Source of the DNA: G963691885 sp963691885
Lineage (GTDB): Bacteria; Pseudomonadota; Alphaproteobacteria; UBA8366; Aestuariispiraceae
NCBI GenBank assembly: GCA_963691885.1
Contig: OY829843.1
Location: 2,108,001 to 2,172,000 of the forward strand
Direction of reading: 5' to 3'
Length of the DNA: 64,000 nucleotides
This document shows positions 17,631 to 25,809 of this stretch, piece after piece (within the stretch, counting starts at the first letter, position 1; each line of letters begins with the position of its first letter). The notes below the pieces were generated by a model. It was not told where the DNA came from, searched no databases, and saw only the letters and a list, made by a program, of their open reading frames with translations. A program made the translations under genes and the position numbers.

Positions 17631-18556
17631 CAGTTGCCTCCCTTGAAAGCGAAGGTCTGTACGTTATTGCCGCGCACCACATTGACCTTGAAAGTTGGTG
17701 GTGGCGGTGGGGCGTCTTCGGAAACCGGAACGCCGCCGATTGCACGGCTTGCCTGACTGTCCCAGGTGAGCGAGAGCGCTTCACCCTGTTTCAGAAGTGC
17801 GATTTCTTCTGCCGTGTCTTCAACGGTGCCTTCTTCACCCTGACCTGCTTCCAGCGGCAGGCTGCGTAACGCGAGTGAGAGGCGGCCAATTTCCATTGCA
17901 ACCGCAATGATCTCTGTCTCTTTCGGGGAAACCTCCAGAGTGACGGTTTTGCCAAGGGCCGGGGTGCCTTCTTGGTCATTAACCCGTTGGTCGACGGCAA
18001 GAACACGAATGTCACGAAGGACGGTTTCGCTGGCGCGGCGGACACTCGACCCGTTCTTGATGCTCTGGGTCAACAGCAAGTCAACATTGTCGCCGGGAAA
18101 TACGAACCCGGATATGCCCGTTGTTGCGTTGATCGGGACCGACACTGCCCGCATGCCGTTGCGCAGGACGGCGGCCAGAAAACCGTTTTCGCCCGGGCGC
18201 ACAATTCTGCCCTGGGTCAATGGCTCACCATTGGTCAGTCCGGTTCGAACAACCGCCCCTGACAGATCTTCGAAACTGGTTTCTTCTTCGTTGAAGTAAA
18301 CGTCCAGAATGCCTTCCTTTGGCCAGTCTACCCAGCTGAGGTTCGCCTCTTTCACAAAGGATCCTGCAGGCAGGTCTCTTGCGGCGACCAGAACACGGGC
18401 TGTCTCGACCTTGACGGGCTCCTGTTTGACACGGGCTGCGTCCAGTTCTGCCTGAAGGGCGGCCTGTTGTGCAGTCAACCAGTCTTGAGCCAGCAGGGCG
18501 GCCCCGGATGCGGCACCAACTGCGACGACTGCAAGTAAGAGGGTTCTAACGCGCAT
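17630..18556 (-). CDS. cpaB: CpaB/RcpC pilus assembly protein
   Basis: A 308-residue protein with an N-terminal membrane anchor (RTLLLAVVAVGAASGAALLA), an SAF domain (VETARVLVAARDLPAGSFVK ...) and the CpaB signature GMRAVSVPINATTGISGFVF followed by PGDNVDLLLT. It is periplasmic and works with the secretin. The C-terminus is Pro-rich. The stop overlaps the cpaC start by 1 nt in an ATGA arrangement. Confidence 0.93.
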   Translation of the reverse strand: MRVRTLLLAVVAVGAASGAALLAQDWLTAQQAALQAELDAARVKQEPVKVETARVLVAARDLPAGSFVKEANLSWVDWPKEGILDVYFNEEETSFEDLSGAVVRTGLTNGEPLTQGRIVRPGENGFLAAVLRNGMRAVSVPINATTGISGFVFPGDNVDLLLTQSIKNGSSVRRASETVLRDIRVLAVDQRVNDQEGTPALGKTVTLEVSPKETEIIAVAMEIGRLSLALRSLPLEAGQGEEGTVEDTAEEIALLKQGEALSLTWDSQASRAIGGVPVSEDAPPPPPTFKVNVVRGNNVQTFAFKGGN

Positions 18557-18579
18557 ATCAGTTTCCTTTGGTCAGGCTT

Positions 18580-19065
18580 TCAGAGCGCCAGGAGGCTGGG
18601 CACAAGCAACAGGGCCGAGCCCGCAATCGCGACACCATAGGGCAGTTCTCTTGTCGCAACGACGGAGATCGGCAGTCCCGCCCGCGCCAATACAAATCGC
18701 ATCACCGGCTCGAACCGCCAAAACAAGGCCATCACACCACCGAGGACACCCATGATCAGGATAAAGGGAAGCGCCAGGGCCGGACCCATCCACAGGGCGC
18801 CGACAGCAATCAGTTTGCCGTCTCCGCCACCAATCCAGCCTTTCGAAAAGGTCAAAATACTCAAAAGAAGAATTAAAGCGCCAATCGCGATGCTGTGTAG
18901 AAGGTTCTGGCCGCTCAATGGCGCGTAAACCAGCCAGAGCGCGATGAGGAAGAGAGGAATAGTATTTGGTATTTTGCGGTCGGCCAGATCAGTAAAAGCC
19001 GCGATCGCAAAGCAAATTGAAAAAAGAACAAGGCAGGCGATCTGAAGATATTCAATGTCAAACAT
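18580..19065 (-). CDS. cpaA: Prepilin peptidase CpaA/TadV
   Basis: A 161-residue polytopic aspartic peptidase (type IV prepilin peptidase, A24 family, without the methylase domain). The catalytic Asp pair is visible: Asp26 in FTDLADRKIPN and Asp82 in GGGDGKL. About five to six membrane helices fill the rest. It processes the Flp prepilin encoded just upstream. A 166-nt gap with two hairpins separates it from flp. Confidence 0.94.
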   Translation of the reverse strand: MFDIEYLQIACLVLFSICFAIAAFTDLADRKIPNTIPLFLIALWLVYAPLSGQNLLHSIAIGALILLLSILTFSKGWIGGGDGKLIAVGALWMGPALALPFILIMGVLGGVMALFWRFEPVMRFVLARAGLPISVVATRELPYGVAIAGSALLLVPSLLAL

Positions 19066-19094
19066 GTGTCAGGCGCCCTTCTGGTTGAGGCCCG

Positions 19095-19112
19095 CATTCC
19101 TCTTCTGGAATG
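19095..19112 (-). other. Small hairpin before cpaA
   Basis: A perfect 6-bp inverted repeat, CATTCC and GGAATG with a 6-nt loop, lies about 30 nt before the cpaA start on the transcribed strand, downstream of the larger hairpin. It could help define a processed 5' end of the cpaA message. No T-run follows, so it is not a terminator. Confidence 0.3.
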
Positions 19113-19150
19113 TCTTGCCTGGTTGTTTGGGTATGCGGCATCCAGCCTGC

Positions 19151-19187
19151 GAGGGTCGCGAGAGGCGAGGGTTAGGGTGCGACCCTC
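19151..19187 (-). other. Strong hairpin between flp and cpaA
   Basis: A perfect 9-bp inverted repeat (GAGGGTCGC at 19151-19159, GCGACCCTC at 19179-19187) with a 19-nt loop sits 45 nt after the flp stop. There is no T-run after it on the minus strand, so it is not a classical terminator. It is well placed to stabilise an flp message or cause partial termination, giving more pilin than assembly proteins. That role is inferred. Confidence 0.55.
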
Positions 19188-19231
19188 ACAGGTCTGGAGT
19201 GCAAGACGTCTTAAATGGTCAGATCGTCGTA

Positions 19232-19483
19232 TTAGGTGCCGCCAGTTGTACCACCGGTTGTATCACCTGTTGTGCCGCCGGTCGTATCGCCGGTGCTGCC
19301 TTCTGTAACCGCGCTACCGAGGGTACCCGATACGCTTGTGAAGATCTGGTTCAGGGAACCTCCCATTGCGGTCAGTGCACCAATCGCGGCGACTGAAACC
19401 AGGGCGGCAATCAATCCATACTCAATGGCGGTTGCGCCAGATTCGTCTTTGAAGAATGAACTCAGTGTTGTGCTTTTGATCAT
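19232..19483 (-). CDS. flp: Flp-type pilin with Gly/Thr-rich C-terminal repeat tail
   Basis: An 83-residue prepilin. The leader ends in Gly16 and the mature protein starts ATAIEYGLIAALVSVAAIGA, which carries the Glu5 and Tyr6 diagnostic of Flp pilins. ATG 19483 is used because GGAGGT stands 5 nt upstream; an earlier ATG at 19495 overlaps that ribosome site. The C-terminus is unusual: two copies of the 8-residue unit TGDTTGGT plus a last TGGT. It heads the cpa/tad operon. Confidence 0.95.
   Translation of the reverse strand: MIKSTTLSSFFKDESGATAIEYGLIAALVSVAAIGALTAMGGSLNQIFTSVSGTLGSAVTEGSTGDTTGGTTGDTTGGTTGGT
19235..19294 (-). repeat. 24-bp coding tandem repeat in flp tail
   Basis: Two 24-bp units (19247-19270 and 19271-19294), each encoding TGDTTGGT, and a 12-bp partial unit encoding TGGT (19235-19246) end the flp gene. 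Codons differ at several third positions between copies, so the amino acid repeat is kept while the DNA has drifted. Confidence 0.8.
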
Positions 19484-19495
19484 GATGACCTCCAT

Positions 19496-19889
19496 TATTT
19501 TGCACTCACGACGATCACCAGGTGACCAATTGAACGTCTTGGCTCGTCGTTCTCGCGCTAATGAAAGCGTTATCTAATGTTCGTTCTCAATAAGTATCGT
19601 GCAGGATTATTGCCGAAAACATGTAAAAATTTCGAATATAAAATTTTATGTTAACTCGCCTGAAATACTTACACTGATTTGTTTATTACCGGGAATACGT
19701 AAAAAACGAGTTTCGGTATAAATACGTAACGTTTTTAACATGGATTTTAGAGATTGAACCAAAATCGCCCCTGAAATGATCTAGCGGTTTGATTTTCTGC
19801 CGGTTTGTGGCAGGTTTGGCGCATCCTCAAAAAAGGACGTCACATCCCCAAATTGTCCTGTCCTGTACCAATTGAAAAGGTTAACAACG
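19496..19889. other. Intergenic region between flp and the divergent dehydrogenase
   Basis: About 390 bases without a credible gene, much more AT-rich than its surroundings. It must hold the promoters of the flp operon (-) and the 2-hydroxyacid dehydrogenase (+). It contains a sigma54-like element facing flp (19600-19615) and two direct copies of AATACGTAA (19694-19702 and 19721-19729), 27 nt apart, which may be regulator half-sites. No RNA gene was recognised. Confidence 0.6.
19600..19615 (-). promoter_or_regulatory. Candidate sigma54 promoter for flp
   Basis: Read on the minus strand the sequence is CGGCAATAATCCTGCA, which keeps the GG-N10-GC core and the GGCA and TGCA parts of the consensus TGGCAC-N5-TTGCA. 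It lies about 117 nt before the flp ATG. Pilin genes are sometimes sigma54-dependent, but this match is imperfect and could be chance. Confidence 0.35.
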
Positions 19890-20834
19890 ATGTCTGAAAA
19901 GCCGGATGTTTTGATTATTGGCGAGTTGGCCCCTCGCGTTATGAATGCATTGGAGAGTGCTTATTCTACCCATCGGTATTGGGAGGCGACCGACAAATCT
20001 TCTTATCTAAGCGCGCTTTCTGGCAAAATTACGGCAATCGCAACGACAGGACACTATGGTGCATCGGCCGAAATGATCGCCGCCTTGCCGAATCTGAAGA
20101 TCATTTCCTGCTATGGGGTGGGTGTTGATGCGATCGACCTCGATGCGGCGAAGGCACACGGGGTTACTGTTACGAATACGCCCGATGTTCTGACGGATGA
20201 TGTGTCGAATCTGGCGGTTACCCTGCTTCTGACGATTTCGCGGGATATTGTGGCGGGTGATGCATGGGCGCGCAGCGGTGATTGGGAAACAAAGGGTGGT
20301 TTTCCGCTGGCGCGATCAGTGCGTGGCCGTAAAGCCGGGATCATCGGGCTGGGCCGTATCGGCCTGGACATTGCCCGTAAACTGGAGGTTTTCGGGTTGG
20401 AACTGGCTTGGCACGGCCCTCGTGACAAGCCAGACGCGCCTTATCCTTATTATAGCGACCCGGTCGCACTGGCGGATTGGGCGGACTATATCATCCTGGC
20501 CTGTCCGGGCGGGCCATCAACCTTTCAGATTGTAAACGAGCCCGTCATGCGGGCGCTGGGGCCGGAAGGGACACTCGTCAACATCTCTCGCGGCTCCTGC
20601 GTAGATGAGGCAGCCCTTGTTCGGGTGATGGAAGAAGGTGCCCTGGGTTGGGCTGCGCTTGATGTGTTCGAGAATGAGCCGGTCATTCCAGAGCCACTAA
20701 AGGCCTCTGATCGAACGGTCCTGCAGCCCCATGCTGGCAGTGGCACGGTTGATACGCGCAATGCGATGGGTGATTTGGTGGTCGAAAATCTGGCGTTGTA
20801 TTATGCGGGCGAGCCGGTGAAAACCCCGGTTTGA
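19890..20834 (+). CDS. D-isomer-specific 2-hydroxyacid dehydrogenase (glyoxylate/hydroxypyruvate reductase-like)
   Basis: A 314-residue NAD(P)-dependent dehydrogenase that reduces a 2-oxoacid to a D-2-hydroxyacid. The cofactor site is GIIGLGRIGLDIARKL. The catalytic Arg, Glu and His lie in NISRGSCVDE, VFENEPVIPEP and LQPHAGSGT. The cofactor loop WHGPRDK suggests NADP(H) preference, as in hydroxypyruvate reductases of the plant HPR2 type. ATG 19890 follows AAAAGG by 9 nt; a TTG at 19872 is less likely. Monocistronic, ended by the hairpin at 20844-20867. Confidence 0.88.
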   Translation: MSEKPDVLIIGELAPRVMNALESAYSTHRYWEATDKSSYLSALSGKITAIATTGHYGASAEMIAALPNLKIISCYGVGVDAIDLDAAKAHGVTVTNTPDVLTDDVSNLAVTLLLTISRDIVAGDAWARSGDWETKGGFPLARSVRGRKAGIIGLGRIGLDIARKLEVFGLELAWHGPRDKPDAPYPYYSDPVALADWADYIILACPGGPSTFQIVNEPVMRALGPEGTLVNISRGSCVDEAALVRVMEEGALGWAALDVFENEPVIPEPLKASDRTVLQPHAGSGTVDTRNAMGDLVVENLALYYAGEPVKTPV

Positions 20835-20843
20835 CGGGCGACG

Positions 20844-20867
20844 GGGGTGGGGTCAGGATCCCACCCC
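20844..20867. terminator. Bidirectional terminator between convergent genes
   Basis: A perfect 8-bp GC-rich stem (GGGGTGGG at 20844-20851, CCCACCCC at 20860-20867) with an 8-nt loop lies between the dehydrogenase stop and the SDR stop. A short T-containing run follows on the plus strand. Position and stem strength suit a shared terminator for both genes. Confidence 0.7.
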
Positions 20868-20878
20868 TCTTAGTTACC

Positions 20879-21631
20879 TTAACGACCGCCGGTCACTTTC
20901 AGAATTGTGCCCGTGACATAGGACGCCTGATCGGAAATCAGATACATCATTGTATCGGCCACTTCATCAGCTGACCCGCTGCGGCCAATCGGTACGGATC
21001 CACCGAGGCGGGCGATACGATCCGGAATGCCGGCGGAGGCATGTATATCTGTATCGATGAGGCCTGGGGCGACCGCGTTAACCCGCACACCATCTGCTGC
21101 AACCTCGCGAGAAATGCCAAGTACGAAACTGTCGATCGCCCCTTTGCTTGCAGCGTACCAGGTAAAGTCATTGGGTGAACCGACCCAGACAGCGGCGGAT
21201 GACAGCATGATGATATTGCCGCCCTTGCCGCCTTTGCTGATCAGCATTCTGTCCAGTCCGGCTTTTGTCGTCAGGATGGCGCCGGTCACATTCAACTGAA
21301 TGACCCGCGCAATGTCGTCACTGTCGGCTTCGACCAGTTTTCCCGACGTGCCGGTGATGCCCGCATTGGGAACAACCACGTCCAGACGGTCGAAAGCCGC
21401 GTCGCATGCCGCAAAGACGGTGTCTACACCTGCCTGATCAGCAACATCGGCCTGCACAATCACGGCTTTTGCACCGGCGACCTCGCATTCACCTGCAACC
21501 GAACGGGCGGCGGCCTCGTTTCCGGCATAATTGATGACCAGGTCGTAACCGGCCTTCGCGGCCTGTATCGCAAGGGCGGCACCAATGCCACGGCTGCCCC
21601 CCGTGATCAGCATGACGGGTCTTTCTGACAT
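20879..21631 (-). CDS. SDR-family oxidoreductase (3-oxoacyl-ACP reductase-like)
   Basis: A 250-residue classical short-chain dehydrogenase. NAD(P) binding is by LITGGSRGIGAALA; an NNAG-like motif reads VVPNAGITG; the catalytic Ser is in IIMLSSAAVW, and Tyr and Lys are in WYAASKGAIDSF. The C-terminus SYVTGTILKVTGGR is typical of FabG-like enzymes. It starts 13 nt after the carnitine-dehydrogenase-like gene, so the two are one operon. The substrate is unknown and probably a small hydroxyacid or acyl compound. Confidence 0.88.
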   Translation of the reverse strand: MSERPVMLITGGSRGIGAALAIQAAKAGYDLVINYAGNEAAARSVAGECEVAGAKAVIVQADVADQAGVDTVFAACDAAFDRLDVVVPNAGITGTSGKLVEADSDDIARVIQLNVTGAILTTKAGLDRMLISKGGKGGNIIMLSSAAVWVGSPNDFTWYAASKGAIDSFVLGISREVAADGVRVNAVAPGLIDTDIHASAGIPDRIARLGGSVPIGRSGSADEVADTMMYLISDQASYVTGTILKVTGGR

Positions 21632-21644
21632 GATGGTTCCTTTC

Positions 21645-22598
21645 TCAGTCTTTGTCGCTGTCTCTAAGAGTTTTTAGAAGAGGCAGTAGCCGGTCATCCC
21701 GGCGTTTGACCAGTTCGGCCACGGACTTGCCCTTTGTGACATCCTCTATACCCTCCACCAACATCTGTTTCATTTCGTCAGTGAGTTCAGGGGTGCCGAG
21801 ATCTTCCCACCAGGAGGCAACCGCCGGACCCAAATGTTCAACAAAGTTCCGCGTGCCACCGGGGCCGCCTGCCAGGTGGAAGGTCAGATGTGGACCCATC
21901 AACGCCCAGCGGATGCCCGGTCCATAGGCGATGGCCGCGTCGATATCATCCATTGAGGCAACCCCTTCTGCTGCCAGGTAAATGGATTCCCGCCAGATTG
22001 CCGCCTGCAGACGGTTGGCAACATGTCCCGGCACTTCCTTGTTCAGGCGAATGGCCCGCTTTCCAATCGCATTGTAGAAATCAACCGTCCAGTCGACGAC
22101 TGCAGGATCTGTTTTTTCGCCCCCCAACACTTCAACCAGCGGAATTAGATGCGGTGGATTGAAAGGGTGGCCCAGAACGAACCTCTCGGGGTGCAAACGG
22201 CCTTGCTGAAGATCGCTCATTAACAGACCGGATGTCGAGGTTGAGACGATGACATCGGGTTCCAGAGCCTTTTCGAAGCGATCATAGATCTCACGCTTGA
22301 TTTCCAGCCTCTCGGGTGCGCTTTCCTGTATGAAATCCGCACCCGTCGCAGCCCGCTCCGGGGTTTCGCAGAAGGTCAGGTTGTCCTGATCAGCGCCTTC
22401 GATCACGAGGCCCAGATCGTTCAAGACGGGCCAGGCCCCCGCGATCATGCTTTTGAGCTTTTCCGCGGCGTCTTCGGCGGGATCCCAGGCCTGTACATGC
22501 CGCCCCTGGGCCATGAAATAGGCCGCCCAACTGGCGCCAATGGTTCCGGCCCCAATTACGCCAATGGTTTCTACATCAGACGGTTCTTTCCGGGTCAT
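21645..22598 (-). CDS. 3-hydroxyacyl-CoA dehydrogenase family protein, carnitine 3-dehydrogenase-like
   Basis: A 317-residue NAD-dependent dehydrogenase. It has the Rossmann motif IGVIGAGTIGASWA, the FIQESAPERLEIKRE segment shared by L-carnitine dehydrogenases, SSTSG-type TSTSGLL, and the catalytic His in LGHPFNPPHLIPLVE. Lambda-crystallin/L-gulonate dehydrogenases have similar sequences, so the substrate (carnitine, 3-hydroxybutyryl derivative or gulonate) is open. ATG 22598 is preferred over an upstream GTG because GAGGAAAC precedes it by 6-8 nt. Confidence 0.85.
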   Translation of the reverse strand: MTRKEPSDVETIGVIGAGTIGASWAAYFMAQGRHVQAWDPAEDAAEKLKSMIAGAWPVLNDLGLVIEGADQDNLTFCETPERAATGADFIQESAPERLEIKREIYDRFEKALEPDVIVSTSTSGLLMSDLQQGRLHPERFVLGHPFNPPHLIPLVEVLGGEKTDPAVVDWTVDFYNAIGKRAIRLNKEVPGHVANRLQAAIWRESIYLAAEGVASMDDIDAAIAYGPGIRWALMGPHLTFHLAGGPGGTRNFVEHLGPAVASWWEDLGTPELTDEMKQMLVEGIEDVTKGKSVAELVKRRDDRLLPLLKTLRDSDKD

Positions 22599-22757
22599 GC
22601 TGGTTTCCTCAATCACGTCTTTTCGTTGGAGCCGCAGGATAGCAGGAGATCCCGGTCATTCCAGTGTTGCGGCCATTCTAATGTTCTGTATAAACGCTGG
22701 CGTTCACGAATGGCGGTTCTGCGCCGCTCAATCCAAGCCCCCCCGGGAGACGACAGA

Positions 22758-23663
22758 ATGACATTGCCGCAATGGGCTCTTCTCTGCGTATTGTCGTGTT
22801 TCTGGGGAACGTCGTTCATGCTGCAGAAAATCGCGATTGTGGATTTTGCACCGCTCACGCTGGCGGCGACCCGAATACTGATTGCCGGCCTGTTCTTATG
22901 GGCGGTGATCCGTGTGACACGGGGGCCGGTTCTGTTTGAGGCGGGCCAACGAATGCCCTTGATGCCGTTTGTGCTGCTTGGGTTGATGAACCAGGCGGGG
23001 CCGTATCTTCTCATTGCCTGGGCGCAGCTCTATATCTCGTCTTCTGTGGCCGGGATTTTAATGGCGTCGGTTCCACTGTTCACAATTCTGCTTGCACATT
23101 TATTTGCGGAGGATGAACGGCTTATTGGACGGCGTCTCGTTGGTGTGTTGATTGGGCTGGGTGGTGTGGTTCTGCTGATTGGACCCGATGCCCTACTTGA
23201 TTTTGGTCAGCATGTGATGGGGCAGCTGGCCGTTGTATTGGCGGCCTTTGGTTATGGTATGACCAATGTTTATGGTCGAAGACATAAGGCAAGAGACCCA
23301 ATGCGTATGGCAACGGGATCGACACTGGCGGCCGCAATCCTGATGGTTCCGATTGCCCTTGTGATGGATCAGCCCTGGTTGCTTACGCCCAGTCTTTCGG
23401 GATCAGTCGCTTTGTTCATGATTGGTTTGACCGGAACGGGGCTGCCGACCCTGCTGTTTTATTACCTGTTGCGGAGCGCCGGGGCGACCAACACCTCAAT
23501 GGTGTCTTTCCTTGTACCCGTGGTTGCTGTGATCAGCGGTATCGCCTTTCTGGGAGAGGAACTGACCTTATATTCCGGAATTGCTTTTGCTGTAATTTTG
23601 TCGGCCTTGCTGATCATCAATCCGCCGCAGGCAATCTGGAAGACCACTTCGCCACAGAAGTGA
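22758..23663 (+). CDS. EamA/DMT-family permease
   Basis: A 301-residue membrane protein with about ten hydrophobic helices and two EamA repeats. CFWGTSFMLQKIA stands at the start of repeat one; SVPLFTILLAHLFAEDERL ends repeat one; and SFLVPVVAVISGIAFLGEEL ends repeat two. These proteins usually export metabolites or amino acids; the substrate is unknown. ATG 22758 follows a GGGAGA site; the much longer open frame upstream runs through the divergent promoter region and is not used. It ends directly against the convergent PAS gene. Confidence 0.9.
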   Translation: MTLPQWALLCVLSCFWGTSFMLQKIAIVDFAPLTLAATRILIAGLFLWAVIRVTRGPVLFEAGQRMPLMPFVLLGLMNQAGPYLLIAWAQLYISSSVAGILMASVPLFTILLAHLFAEDERLIGRRLVGVLIGLGGVVLLIGPDALLDFGQHVMGQLAVVLAAFGYGMTNVYGRRHKARDPMRMATGSTLAAAILMVPIALVMDQPWLLTPSLSGSVALFMIGLTGTGLPTLLFYYLLRSAGATNTSMVSFLVPVVAVISGIAFLGEELTLYSGIAFAVILSALLIINPPQAIWKTTSPQK

Positions 23664-24242
23664 TCAATTCACGGATGCGGTTGCGCGAGGCGCAACGACG
23701 ATCGGATTGGTTCGGATTTCTGAAGCCGCAATCAGTGCCTTCGCCTCTCGAAGAGGTGTGTATCGTGTGGTTTCCGTGACCCAGCCACCCAGCAGCTGAT
23801 CAACTTGAAGCCCATCGCTGCTCATGGGGAGGATAATACGGTGGAAAATAGCTGTGGTGCTCGACTCCCCCTCCAGGGTTGAACTGGACCGGGCTGCGAC
23901 ATGCATGTCTGCCGGTACCGAAAATAAATCGGTGAGATGTTGCAGGACCGGTCCTCTCCGGAACTCATCGAGATACTTGCCCGTCATATAATCGCCGGTG
24001 CTGGTTTCTATATGAGAGCCGATCAATCGGTACTGAAAGCGGGTCGGGTTCCTGTCCACCCCCATGATAAAGAGATAGGGCAGCAGCTTCGGTATTTCTT
24101 CAGGTATAAGCGCAGAGCGCAGCATGACGCCGTTTTCATTGCGCAGATTTTGCCAGTGCTCAAACAGGGCCGTCAGAATGTCGTGCTCAATACCGTTGGA
24201 AAACCCGTTCAGGGTCTCCGCCAATGTGAAATCCTTGTTCAC
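23664..24242 (-). CDS. PAS_5-type (DUF1457-like) single-domain PAS protein
   Basis: A 192-residue soluble protein with one PAS-like domain. It shows LPYLFIMGVDRNPTRFQYRLIGSHIE, broken across a strand-helix pattern typical of the PAS_5 family abundant in Rhodospirillales and relatives, and TSTGDYMTGKYLDEF. It has no output domain. A GTG at 24242 is favoured over a TTG at 24245, since AGAGG lies 5 nt before it. The stop codons of this gene and the DMT permease abut with no spacer. Function unknown, probably sensory or accessory. Confidence 0.7.
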   Translation of the reverse strand: MNKDFTLAETLNGFSNGIEHDILTALFEHWQNLRNENGVMLRSALIPEEIPKLLPYLFIMGVDRNPTRFQYRLIGSHIETSTGDYMTGKYLDEFRRGPVLQHLTDLFSVPADMHVAARSSSTLEGESSTTAIFHRIILPMSSDGLQVDQLLGGWVTETTRYTPLREAKALIAASEIRTNPIVVAPRATASVN

Positions 24243-24328
24243 CAATACCTCTAGAGTGTTGTTGCGAGGCGATCTTAGGTAGAAACCAATAACAAATGGT
24301 TGCCATTCCCGGTGAATTGGCTAAAAGT

Positions 24329-25795
24329 TTAGAAGAGAACGCTGGCGCCCCAGTTCCGGGACGGATCCACCTCTGGTTCAAGACGCCCTTGAGGGCGTGC
24401 GGTATCTGGCTTGTCACAGGGCAAGAATGTGCCGCTACCCCGGTTAACCTGGAGCTCGCCATCCTGCACAACGATGCGGCCTCTATTCATTACGGTTTCG
24501 GGCCAACCAGTAATTTGGCGTCCCTCGTATGGGGTATAGCCAACATTGTCGTGGATCATATCATAGTTCACCGTGACCTGCCGTTCCGTGTCCCAGATGA
24601 CGAGATCTGCGTCGGCCCCGATGGCAATGGTTCCCTTGCGGGGAAACAACCCATACATCTTGGCTGCGTTTGTTGATGTCAGGGCGACAAACTCATGAAG
24701 GGACAGGCGACCTTTTCCGACGCCTTCCGAGAACAATAAGGGGAGGCGCAGTTCCAGCCCGGGAACGCCATTTGCGATCTGTTTAAAACTGGCATTGGGC
24801 CCGTGTTTCAGCTTGGCGGTTTCGTCAAATTTGTAGGGGGCATGATCAGAAGAGAAAACCTGAAACGTTCCGTTTTTTAGGCCGCGCCAGATGCTTTCCT
24901 GCGACTCCGTATCTCGGGGCGGCGGTGAACAACAGAACATCGCCCCATCCATCCCGTCCCGATCCAGATCGTCTGCCGTCAAAAACAGATATTGTGGACA
25001 GGTTTCCCCATAGATTTTGAGCCCTTGGGTCTGTGCGTTCCGAATGGCGTCTGTGGCTTCTTCCGCCGAAACATGGACGATCAGCATCGGGGTGTCGATG
25101 ATGCGGGCCAGTTGAATTGCGCGGCTGGTTGCTTCGCTTTCGGCCACACGGGCATGGGCGATTGCATGAAACTTCGGGGCGCGATTGCCGCCTTCCAGCA
25201 ATTTGTCTGTCAGCCACTGGATAACGTCATGGTTTTCGGCATGCACCATGACAAGCGCGCCGAGATTCCGGGCCTCTGACAGCACAGTCAGCATCTGCTG
25301 ATCGTTCAGTTTCAAAGCGTCATAGGTCATATAGACTTTGAAAGACGTGATGCCGTCTTCGATCAGGGCCGGCAGTTCCTGACCCATGACCTCTTCACTG
25401 GGATTGGCAATGATCAGATGAAAAGCATAGTCGATCACCGCTTTCGGTGCGGCAGCGGCGTGATAGGCATCCACTATTTGGCGAAGGGATTTATCTTTCT
25501 CCTGTGCTGCAAAGGGAATGACGGTGGTTGTGCCGCCAAATGCGGCAGAGACCGTGCCACTGTAGAAATCATCAGCCGTCATGACCCCACTGGATGAGGG
25601 TTGTTCGATGTGACAGTGGCTGTCGATGCCGCCTGGCAAGACCAGTTTGCCGGTGGCATCCAGTTCCGTCTTGCCCGGTCCCAGTTTTTCTGCGAGGGCG
25701 ACAATTCGACCGTCTCGAATGCCGATATCGCCCTGCATGCGGTCCGTCGCCGTTGCCATGTCAGCGTTGCGGATTACGATATCGAAGTCAGTCAT
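24329..25795 (-). CDS. hydA: Dihydropyrimidinase / D-hydantoinase
   Basis: A 488-residue cyclic amidohydrolase that opens 5,6-dihydropyrimidines or 5-monosubstituted hydantoins to N-carbamoyl amino acids. The metal site is clear: GGIDSHCHIEQPSS (His pair), the Lys that becomes carbamylated in TSFKVYMTYD, His in MVHAENHDV, His in AIAHARVAESE, and Asp in FSSDHAPYKF. Neighbours are a hydantoin racemase (14 nt upstream) and a D-carbamoylase, which together give a full hydantoin-to-D-amino-acid route. The same enzyme could act in reductive pyrimidine breakdown, but no dihydropyrimidine dehydrogenase genes are present here. Confidence 0.93.
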   Translation of the reverse strand: MTDFDIVIRNADMATATDRMQGDIGIRDGRIVALAEKLGPGKTELDATGKLVLPGGIDSHCHIEQPSSSGVMTADDFYSGTVSAAFGGTTTVIPFAAQEKDKSLRQIVDAYHAAAAPKAVIDYAFHLIIANPSEEVMGQELPALIEDGITSFKVYMTYDALKLNDQQMLTVLSEARNLGALVMVHAENHDVIQWLTDKLLEGGNRAPKFHAIAHARVAESEATSRAIQLARIIDTPMLIVHVSAEEATDAIRNAQTQGLKIYGETCPQYLFLTADDLDRDGMDGAMFCCSPPPRDTESQESIWRGLKNGTFQVFSSDHAPYKFDETAKLKHGPNASFKQIANGVPGLELRLPLLFSEGVGKGRLSLHEFVALTSTNAAKMYGLFPRKGTIAIGADADLVIWDTERQVTVNYDMIHDNVGYTPYEGRQITGWPETVMNRGRIVVQDGELQVNRGSGTFLPCDKPDTARPQGRLEPEVDPSRNWGASVLF

Positions 25796-25809
25796 CTTTT
25801 GCCTCTGAT

